DNA from: Elusimicrobiota bacterium
GTDB taxonomy: Bacteria; Elusimicrobiota; Elusimicrobia; UBA1565; UBA9628
Length of the DNA: 6,465 nucleotides
Direction: 5' to 3'
Assembly: GCA_023700845.1 (NCBI GenBank)
Contig: JAMPYD010000117.1
Span: forward strand, 1-6,465
This document shows, piece after piece, positions 1 to 5,397 of the stretch. Position 1 is the stretch's first letter; every line of letters starts with the position of its first letter. The position numbers and the translations under genes were made by a program. Below the pieces are notes generated by a model that was given only the letters and a program-made list of their open reading frames with translations, was not told the origin of the DNA and ran no database searches.

Positions 1-354
1 AAGATCACGAAGGAGAACGTCATCAAGACCGCGGCGGCGCTCGGCATCATCGGCGCGGCCCTGCTCAAGGCGACGCCCGCTCCGGCGGCGCACTCGAACT
101 ACCTGCACAACTCGGGCGGCACCGGCTCCCACACGAGCCACGGCTCGCACGGGTCGCACGGCTCGCACGGGTCCCACGGCTCGCACGGGTCCCACGGCTC
201 CCACGGCTCGCACGGCTCCCACGGCTCCCACGGGTCTCACGGGTCCCACGGGTCGCACGGCTCCCACGGCTCCCACGGCTCGCACGGGTCCCACGGCTCC
301 CACGGGTCGCACGGCTCGCATTGCCGCGGCGGCTGGTGCAATCCCCGCTGCTAG
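1..354 (+). CDS. Gly-Ser-His repeat peptide with Cys-rich tail, 5' partial (candidate RiPP precursor, HxsA-like)
   Basis: The frame is open from base 1 to a TAG at 352-354, giving 117 visible residues; no credible start lies inside the window, so the Met is upstream. Visible residues 1-9 are lysine-rich, about 10-22 are hydrophobic (TAAALGIIGAALL) and are followed by ATPAPAA. This resembles a Sec signal peptide with an AxA-type cleavage site, or a RiPP leader. After a short spacer, residues 42-107 are 22 uninterrupted x-Ser-His triplets, all GSH except one TSH (45-47). The end is C108, W112, C113 and C117 in CRGGWCNPRC. A His-Xaa-Ser repeat peptide beside radical SAM genes matches the description of the HxsA families, whose members are predicted maturase substrates. 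The downstream radical SAM gene begins 21 bases after the stop. A histidine-rich metal-binding secreted peptide that is never modified is the main alternative. The frame is certain; the function is inferred. Confidence 0.85.
   Translation, partial: KITKENVIKTAAALGIIGAALLKATPAPAAHSNYLHNSGGTGSHTSHGSHGSHGSHGSHGSHGSHGSHGSHGSHGSHGSHGSHGSHGSHGSHGSHGSHGSHGSHGSHCRGGWCNPRC
124..321 (+). repeat. 22-copy 9-bp coding tandem repeat (Gly/Thr-Ser-His)
   Basis: There are 22 head-to-tail 9-bp units with consensus GGS-TCS-CAC. The protein triplet is invariant apart from one Thr, while the third bases of Gly (C/G) and Ser (C/G, once T, plus one AGC) vary from copy to copy. Histidine is CAC in every unit except the last, which is CAT. 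One 27-bp block of three units occurs identically at 178-204 and 277-303. The array is in frame with the peptide gene, so gain or loss of whole units would only change repeat number. Confidence 0.95.
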
Positions 355-375
355 GAAGGCCCGCGGCATGGGCGT

Positions 376-1482
376 ATGGGGAAACTCGATCATCTGGCCG
401 TCTACTTATCGGATAGCTGCAACTTGGCCTGCAGCTACTGCTATGTGGCGGTCAATCAAGGCCCCGGCGCCCGCCTGACGTTCGAGCAGATCCGACGCTC
501 GATCGACGAGTTCTGCTCGAAGCTGCCGCCCGACGAGAGGAAGATCACCTTCATCGGCGGCGAGCCTCTGCTCGACTGGCCCCTGTTCGTGAAGGCCGCG
601 CGCTACGCGCGGGAGAAGGCCGGCGAGGCGGCGGTCCTTCAGACCTTCACCAACGGGACCTTGATCACCCCGGAGAAGGTCGCGTTCATGGAGGACGTCG
701 GGGTCCACTGCACCATCAGCCTCGACGGACGCAAGGAAGACAACGACAAGCACCGCGTCTACTACAAGACGAAGGAGCGGTCCGTGCACGACGACGTCAT
801 GGCGCGCCTCGCCCCGCTGAGCAAGTCCAACCTCGGCGTGAGCCTCGTGTTCACCGCGGACACGGTCGACCGCCTCCTCGGCAACGTCGACGCCTTCCAC
901 CGCTCGGGCTTCGGCCGCATCACCTTCAACCCCGAGCTCTACGAGGTCTGGCCCGAGGCCAAGATCGCCGTCATGCGCAAGGTCCTCTCCGGGCTGGCGC
1001 GCTGGTACAAGGTCATCCTCGACTCCGGCACCCGCCCGCCGCAGCTGCAGATCCTCTTCGCCGTGCTCGAGGCCCTCGAGCAAAACCGGGCGGGGGAGCG
1101 CTGGTGGCACGCGTGCCACAACATGACGCTCGGCCCGGACGGGAAGTACTACTCGTGCGACAAGGCGCTGTCCTTCCCCGTCGGCACGGCCCCGGCCCTG
1201 CGCGCGGGCTCGGCCGAGACGGGGATGGACTGGGGCGGCGCCGCGAAGCAGATCGACGGCTTCGTCGACTGGATCGAGCGCCGCGGCGGCGGCGACCAGG
1301 AGATCTTCTGCCCGATCGGCGTCGTGGCCCACGCGCGCATCGCGGGGCGCGACCCCGACGCGGCGCTGGCCAACTTCCGGCGCGTCGCCGCGGCCTTCGC
1401 CGAAGGCCTCTCCGAGCTCGTCGACTCGTGCCAGGCGCACCCTCGCTTCCAGGAGCTCTATGTCCGCGCCCGCGTCGTGTAG
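376..1482 (+). CDS. Radical SAM enzyme 1 with C-terminal auxiliary-cluster cysteines, putative peptide maturase
   Basis: This 368-aa protein starts almost directly with the radical SAM site: C15-x3-C19-x2-C22 in CNLACSYC would bind the [4Fe-4S] cluster that cleaves S-adenosylmethionine. G61-G62-E63-P64 is the GGEP motif contacting the SAM amino group, and S115-L-D-G118 fits the SxDG stretch common in SPASM-type enzymes. C247-x8-G256-x4-C261 matches the start of a SPASM/twitch domain, but only C312 and C352 follow instead of the full C-x2-C-x5-C-x3-C series. One auxiliary cluster is therefore more likely than two. ATG 376 is the only in-frame start between the previous stop and the CxxxCxxC site. 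The nearest purine-rich tract, GGAAGG at 354-359, is 16 bases upstream, which is long, so translation may depend on coupling to the repeat peptide. There is no N-terminal extension that could hold a leader-binding (RRE) domain. Modification of the upstream peptide is inferred from adjacency. Confidence 0.9.
   Translation: MGKLDHLAVYLSDSCNLACSYCYVAVNQGPGARLTFEQIRRSIDEFCSKLPPDERKITFIGGEPLLDWPLFVKAARYAREKAGEAAVLQTFTNGTLITPEKVAFMEDVGVHCTISLDGRKEDNDKHRVYYKTKERSVHDDVMARLAPLSKSNLGVSLVFTADTVDRLLGNVDAFHRSGFGRITFNPELYEVWPEAKIAVMRKVLSGLARWYKVILDSGTRPPQLQILFAVLEALEQNRAGERWWHACHNMTLGPDGKYYSCDKALSFPVGTAPALRAGSAETGMDWGGAAKQIDGFVDWIERRGGGDQEIFCPIGVVAHARIAGRDPDAALANFRRVAAAFAEGLSELVDSCQAHPRFQELYVRARVV
1451..1455 (+). 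promoter_or_regulatory. Ribosome binding site for radical SAM enzyme 2
   Basis: AGGAG lies inside the end of the first radical SAM gene, four bases before ATG 1460. The spacing is short but usable. It supports a start 23 bases before the upstream stop and implies translational coupling of the two enzymes. Confidence 0.55.
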
Positions 1483-2566
1483 CCTGACCTGCAACAAGGA
1501 GATCCGGCGCTTCAAGGTCGCGATCAATACGGCCTGCCCGCTGCGCTGCGAGTACTGCTTCATCGACAAGGACTCGGGGGAGACGATCTCCCGCAGCCAC
1601 GTCGAGAACCTCGTGCGCTTCCAGCTGTCCTCCCCGGGCAAGGTCAAGAAGCTCCTCCTCTACGGCGGCGAGCCCTTCCTCAATTTCGACATCGTCCGCG
1701 AGACGGCGCTGTACGCGCGCGCCGAGGCGCTCAAGGCGGGCAAGGACCTCGACCTGTCCATCTGCACGAGCGCGGGCCTGCCGCTGAAGCGGGAGTGGCT
1801 CGAGTTCCTGGCCGAGCAGCGCTTCTTCCTGAGCGTCAGCATGGACGGCGACGCCGAGACGCACGACGCGCACCGCCGCATGAAGGGCGGCCGCGGCTCG
1901 CACGCGGGGATGCTCCCGAACCTCAAGACGATCTTCGACACCATCGGCAAGCGTCGCTCGATGGCGATCCAGTGCGTGCACCCCGACAACGTCGAGAAGA
2001 TGCTCGACAACTACAAGACCTTGGTCGGCTACGGCTTCGAGAACATCGAGATCGAGGTGATCCACGGCTTCGGCTGGAAGCGGACCAAGCACCTTTTCCG
2101 CCCGATGCTCGCCAAGGTCTTCGACTGGATCTGGGAGGAGGCGCATCAGGGGCGGTTCCGCTTCGTGGTGTGCTCGCTCGTCCCGTTGATGCTCAAGGAA
2201 GGCGTCACGCTCGAGGACTGGTGCCCGTTCCACTCGTCGATGGAGACCTACCCCGACGGCAACTTCTCCTTCTACCCGTTCGCGTTCGTGGACTGGGACG
2301 GCCGCAAGAAATCAAAAGTGGGAAGCGCGTCGGAGGGCGTCCCCGAGCGCTACCGCTCCTGCACCTTCGACCTCGCCTCGGATCAGTGCAAGACCTGCAC
2401 CTCGACCTATTACAGCAACCCCCAGGTCAACGAGGGCAACGACCCCTACCGCTGGCGCACCGAGATGGCGCGGGCCTTCATGGACCGGGTGGCGCTGGCC
2501 TCCCGGACCGATCCGGTCATGAAGGAATACCTGAAAGAGGCGTTGATCCGGTGCCGGATCAGCTGA
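1460..2566 (+). CDS. Radical SAM enzyme 2, atypical SPASM-like C-terminus, putative peptide maturase
   Basis: Also exactly 368 aa, and similar by eye to the preceding enzyme in motif order, so probably a diverged paralogue. C26-x3-C30-x2-C33 (CPLRCEYC) is the radical SAM cluster site, G69-G70-E71-P72 the GGEP motif and S127-M-D-G130 the SxDG stretch. A short N-terminal extension carries two extra cysteines, C7 and C11. C255-x11-G267 opens a SPASM-like element, but the second cysteine expected at G+5 is Tyr272. C301, C310 and C313 (C-x8-C-x2-C) follow, so C255, C301, C310 and C313 could hold a single auxiliary cluster. The gene overlaps its upstream neighbour by 23 bases and the downstream TPR gene by 16, so the three should be made together. 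Two radical SAM enzymes behind one repeat peptide suggests two modifications, or one that needs a heteromeric pair. The substrate is inferred from position only. Confidence 0.9.
   Translation: MSAPASCSLTCNKEIRRFKVAINTACPLRCEYCFIDKDSGETISRSHVENLVRFQLSSPGKVKKLLLYGGEPFLNFDIVRETALYARAEALKAGKDLDLSICTSAGLPLKREWLEFLAEQRFFLSVSMDGDAETHDAHRRMKGGRGSHAGMLPNLKTIFDTIGKRRSMAIQCVHPDNVEKMLDNYKTLVGYGFENIEIEVIHGFGWKRTKHLFRPMLAKVFDWIWEEAHQGRFRFVVCSLVPLMLKEGVTLEDWCPFHSSMETYPDGNFSFYPFAFVDWDGRKKSKVGSASEGVPERYRSCTFDLASDQCKTCTSTYYSNPQVNEGNDPYRWRTEMARAFMDRVALASRTDPVMKEYLKEALIRCRIS
2534..2540 (+). promoter_or_regulatory. Ribosome binding site supporting a GTG start
   Basis: AAAGAGG ends ten bases before GTG 2551, inside the last codons of the second radical SAM gene. 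It supports starting the TPR protein at this GTG. The next in-frame ATG, at 2761, would cut away the first TPR-like helices. Confidence 0.5.
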
Positions 2567-4041
2567 GGCTCCGGCTCAAGGTCCGGCGCCTCCTGTCGGG
2601 CGCCGAGCGCGCCGTCGAGACGCGCCGCCCCCGGGCCGCCCTGCCGCTTTTCGACGCGGCTTTGGCCGCCGACCCGTCGTGCGCCTACGGCCTGTTCTTC
2701 CGCGCCGGCGTCAGGCTGGCGCTCGGCGACGCCGCGGGCGCCGAGTCCGATCTCCTGGCCATGGAGCGGATGCCGGCCGCGTCCTTCGCGGCCTACCGCG
2801 AGTTCGAGGTGCCCTCGCCGCGCCTGTACCCGGGACTCGCGCGGCGCCTGGAGCGCCTCCTGGCCCGGCGGACCTCGCCCTTCGGCCTCGCGATGAAATC
2901 CTTCCTGCTGCGGGCGCAGGGACGCTTCGAGGAGGCGGTGTCGGTCATGGAGGGGGCGGCCGACGCGGCGCCGCGCAACGCCGGCCTGCGCGCGGTGCTG
3001 GCCCGCGTGCGCTTCGTCAACCGCTTCCCCGAGCAGGGCCTGCGCGACATGCGCCGCGCCGCCGCGCTCGATCCCCGGTGCGGCTGGATCGTCGCCTGGG
3101 AGGCGGAGGCGCTGCGCCAGCGCGGGAAATTCGCCGAGGCCCTGCGGCGCGCCGATCTCGCGATCAGGCTCGACCCGTCGTACTTCCGCTCCTACGGCTG
3201 GCGCGGGGGCGCCTTGCGCCGCCTCGGACGTCCCCGGGAGGCGGTCGCCGCGCTCGACCGCGCGGTGGCGCTCGACCGCGAGGACTGCCGCGGCTGGGAC
3301 TGGAGCGGGGCGGGGCGCGACGCCGACCGGAACCTGTCCTGGTTCTACAACGAGCGGATGCTCGCCAAGCGCGCGCTCGGCGACGTCGCGGGGGCCCTCG
3401 CGGACCTCGGCCTCGCCCACGGGCGCAACAACCGCTACGTCTGGAGCTTCTCCCGCGACGGCGGGGCGGCGGCTCCGGCGCTCGCCGAGCTCGACGCCTT
3501 TTTGAAGAAAAAGCCGAAGGCCGCGTGGGCCTGGGCCTGGAGGGGGCTGACCGAGCTCGAGAGCGGCGGTGCCGAGCGCGCGCTGAGCGACCTGAACCGC
3601 GCGATCTCCCTCGGCGCGCGCGGGGCGTGGACCATGACCTGGCGCGGGCGCGCCCGCGCGGCGCTCGGCGACGCGGCCGGCGCGTTGGCCGACCTCGACC
3701 GGGCGGTGCGCCTCGACCGGACCTACGCTCCCGCCGCGGGTTGGCGCGGCGGCCTGCTGCGCGACGCGGGCCGCAGGCGCGAGTCCCTGCGAGAGCTCGA
3801 CCGCGCGATCGAGCTCGACCCCGTCTGCGCCTGGGGCCTGGCCTGGCGGGGGGAGCTGCACCTGGCCGCGGGCCGTCCGAAGCGGGCGCTCGCCGACCTC
3901 GACGCGGCGCTCGGGCTCGACCCGGAGAACGTAAGTGCCTACTTCTGGCGGGCTAAAGCGCACGCGTCCCTTCGGGACTGGGCCTCCGCGAGCAAGGACG
4001 TCGCCGCGGTCCACGCGCGACGCCCTGATCTGCGCGCGTAG
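2551..4041 (+). CDS. Tetratricopeptide repeat protein, radical-SAM-associated
   Basis: Read from GTG 2551, this is a protein of about 496 aa, overlapping the radical SAM gene by 16 bases. The frame continues open far upstream, but that part lies wholly inside the radical SAM gene and is low-complexity shadow. The protein is a TPR solenoid. Near the N-terminus (about 22-70) are two TPR-like helix pairs, then a less regular stretch and a TPR at about 110-140. From W183 on, repeats share a W-R-G or similar motif, then an LG, and end in L-D-P. Trp183 and Trp217, and then Trp330, 364, 398, 432 and 466, fall exactly 34 residues apart, the TPR repeat length. An insert at about 246-285 (GWDWSG to NLSWFYNER) interrupts the array. 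There is no signal peptide or catalytic motif, so a cytoplasmic scaffold is likely, perhaps gathering substrate peptide and maturases. That role is inferred from TPR biology and operon position. Confidence 0.85.
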   Translation: MPDQLRLRLKVRRLLSGAERAVETRRPRAALPLFDAALAADPSCAYGLFFRAGVRLALGDAAGAESDLLAMERMPAASFAAYREFEVPSPRLYPGLARRLERLLARRTSPFGLAMKSFLLRAQGRFEEAVSVMEGAADAAPRNAGLRAVLARVRFVNRFPEQGLRDMRRAAALDPRCGWIVAWEAEALRQRGKFAEALRRADLAIRLDPSYFRSYGWRGGALRRLGRPREAVAALDRAVALDREDCRGWDWSGAGRDADRNLSWFYNERMLAKRALGDVAGALADLGLAHGRNNRYVWSFSRDGGAAAPALAELDAFLKKKPKAAWAWAWRGLTELESGGAERALSDLNRAISLGARGAWTMTWRGRARAALGDAAGALADLDRAVRLDRTYAPAAGWRGGLLRDAGRRRESLRELDRAIELDPVCAWGLAWRGELHLAAGRPKRALADLDAALGLDPENVSAYFWRAKAHASLRDWASASKDVAAVHARRPDLRA

Positions 4042-4173
4042 ACGGATATCCTACCCTGGAAAAATATTTTCTTCCGAGGAGGGTTTTGATCACAATGCTG
4101 CTCAAAACCCTAGAGGGAAGATTCGAAACGCGAAAAGACTTGCTGCCGGGAGCTTGACGGCCGCCCGCGGCGG
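4042..4173. other. AT-rich convergent intergenic region
   Basis: These 132 bases lie between the two converging stop codons and contain no supportable gene. About 4060-4140 is clearly AT-richer than the surrounding genes. It holds a GGATATCC palindrome (4044-4051), the self-complementary AAAATATTTT (4061-4070), a perfect 10-bp inverted repeat (4080-4111) and a short GC-rich hairpin against the minus-strand stop (4160-4174). No recognisable promoter was seen. Confidence 0.7.
4080..4111. terminator. Perfect 10-bp inverted repeat, possible bidirectional terminator
   Basis: AGGGTTTTGA (4080-4089) and its exact reverse complement TCAAAACCCT (4102-4111) flank a 12-base loop. The hairpin is 38 bases after the plus-strand stop and 62 bases after the minus-strand stop, where a shared terminator would be expected. 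Against that reading, the stem is AT-rich and no U-tract follows directly in either direction. In the minus direction five Ts occur about 15 bases later (4064-4060). A protein-binding palindrome is the alternative. Confidence 0.4.
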
Positions 4174-4174
4174 C
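4160..4174 (-). other. Short GC hairpin at the minus-strand stop
   Basis: GCCGCC-CGC-GGCGGC gives a 6-bp perfect stem with a three-base loop, touching the TAG of the minus-strand TPR gene (4176-4174). No T-run follows on the minus strand, and such hairpins arise easily in DNA this rich in G and C. It could protect the 3' end or slow the polymerase, but may be chance. Confidence 0.25.
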
Positions 4175-5397
4175 TAGGCGAGGCGGGCGCGTTCGAGGCG
4201 AGCCGCCTCGAAGCGGCGGTCGATGGCGAGGCAGGCGTCGAGGTCGCGCAGGGCGGCCTCCTTTTTTCCGAGCGCGCCGAGGACGCGGCCGCGCTGGTAC
4301 AGGGCCCAGGCCCAATCCGGCTCGAGAGCCAGAGCCCGGTCGCAGGCCGCGAGCGCGGGGCGAAGGCGGCCGAGCTCGAAGCGCGCGCGTGCCAGCGCGG
4401 CCCAGGCGCGCGCGTAGCGCGGCGCCGCGGCGACGGCCGTTCTCAAATCCCTCTCGGCTCCCGCGGCGTCGCCGAGCGCCAGCCGCGCCTCTCCGCGCCA
4501 GGCGGGGGCGAACGGGTGAGAGGCGGCGTTCAGGAGATCCAGGGCGCGCGCGTGCTCTCCTCGGGAGAGGAGGAATTCGCCGCACCAGGCGAGAAGGGTC
4601 CCGCGCCAAGGCGCGTCGCGCAGCAAGGTCTCCGGATCGGGCGCGGGCGACGCGCGGCCCTCGCCGAGGTTCGTCCAGCCGAGGCGGCTCGAGCGGCGGG
4701 CGGCGCGCTCGAGCCAGGTCAGGACGCCGCGGACGTCGCCGAGCGCCAGGCAGGCGCGGGCGGCCTCGAGCGGCGCGTTCTCGTACCAGGGGCCGCAGCG
4801 CGCCGCGCGGCGGGCCGACTCGAGCGCCGCGGCGGGGCGGCCGCTTTGGCGCTCGACGGCCGCGAGTGTCGTCCAGGCGACCGCGTAGCGAGGGTCGAGC
4901 GACAGCGCGCGGCGCGCGTCGGCGCGGGCTCCGGCGAGATCGCCGAGGCGCCGCCGGGCCTCGCCGCGCCAGGAGAACAGGTACGGCCGCCTCGGCGCCG
5001 CCTTCGCGGCCCAGTCGAGATGCGCGAGGCCCTCGTCCTTGAGGCCGGCCATGATGGCGAGCTTGCCGTGGAAGGCGCGCGCGGCGTAGCAGGATTTCTC
5101 GTCGTGAAAGGAGCGGTTCGTTTCGAAGAGGCGCTTGCCTTCGCCCGGGACCTCGAGCGGGCCGACGGACAGACCGAAGATCCAGCCGCAATCGGGATCG
5201 AGGTCGAAGGCGCGCGTGACGTCCGCCTCGGCCAGCGCGGGCCGGCCGAGCGCGGCCTTGGCGCGCGCGCGCAGGAGCAGGGCCCAGCCGGCGCCGGCGG
5301 CGGCGCAGCGCGAGAGCAGGGGAAGGGCCGCGGCGGGGCGGCCCGCCGCGATCAGGGCGGACGCCCGCTCCCCGAGCGCCCAGAGGCCGGCGGTCAC
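4174..5397 (-). CDS. Tetratricopeptide repeat protein, second, radical-SAM-associated
   Basis: The start is GTG 5397-5395, whose GTGA overlaps the TGA of the radical SAM gene, with a GGAG Shine-Dalgarno five bases upstream. This gives 407 aa ending at TAG 4176-4174. The frame runs open much further upstream, but that part is arginine-rich shadow of the radical SAM gene. TPR-like helix pairs are visible at about 5-30, 38-68, 139-172, 173-206 and, after a less regular middle, four at the C-terminus. Repeats carry the WRGEARLALG type of motif (for example W143-R-G) and end in LDP, LEP or similar. An insert at about residues 72-111, with N94-R-S-F97, resembles the insert of the plus-strand TPR protein (N261-L-S-W264). 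There is no signal peptide or catalytic motif. Its strict coupling to the radical SAM gene suggests a physical partner or scaffold for that enzyme. TPR family is well supported; the role is inferred. Confidence 0.85.
   Translation of the reverse strand: MTAGLWALGERASALIAAGRPAAALPLLSRCAAAGAGWALLLRARAKAALGRPALAEADVTRAFDLDPDCGWIFGLSVGPLEVPGEGKRLFETNRSFHDEKSCYAARAFHGKLAIMAGLKDEGLAHLDWAAKAAPRRPYLFSWRGEARRRLGDLAGARADARRALSLDPRYAVAWTTLAAVERQSGRPAAALESARRAARCGPWYENAPLEAARACLALGDVRGVLTWLERAARRSSRLGWTNLGEGRASPAPDPETLLRDAPWRGTLLAWCGEFLLSRGEHARALDLLNAASHPFAPAWRGEARLALGDAAGAERDLRTAVAAAPRYARAWAALARARFELGRLRPALAACDRALALEPDWAWALYQRGRVLGALGKKEAALRDLDACLAIDRRFEAARLERARLA

Noticed and set aside
124..321. CRISPR array or non-coding satellite
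   Set aside because: Units are 9 bp with no spacers, stay in frame with an open reading frame, and encode an almost invariant triplet with synonymous variation.
1..354. Frameshifted or artefactual low-complexity sequence rather than a gene
   Set aside because: The frame holds from a signal-like N-terminus through all 22 units to a non-repetitive Cys/Trp tail and a stop placed correctly before the next gene.
368..376. ATG 368 as the start of the first radical SAM gene, since it is better spaced (8 bases) from GGAAGG
   Set aside because: It is out of frame with the CxxxCxxC-containing protein and gives a peptide without recognisable motifs. ATG 376 is the only in-frame start before the motif.
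406..2233. Long minus-strand open frames opposite the two radical SAM genes (about 413 and 406 aa)
   Set aside because: They are low-complexity Arg/Ala/Glu/Val-rich products of high-GC antisense frames with no motifs, and the opposite strand carries intact radical SAM motifs.
1795..2550. N-terminal extension of the plus-strand TPR protein starting at ATG 1795
   Set aside because: This part lies wholly within the second radical SAM gene, reads as Arg/Pro-rich shadow sequence, and TPR character begins only after GTG 2551.
3498..3513. Inverted repeat CTTTTT-GAAG-AAAAAG as an internal terminator
   Set aside because: It lies inside the TPR coding sequence, encodes a Phe-Leu-Lys-Lys-Lys linker, has no GC stem, and the frame and repeats continue past it.
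2446..5191. Long open frames antisense or out of frame to the TPR genes (for example 2446-4014 minus, 2679-3956 plus, 3953-5191 minus)
   Set aside because: They are Arg/Pro/Gly-rich with no domain pattern and overlap TPR genes whose 34-residue periodicity shows the true frame.
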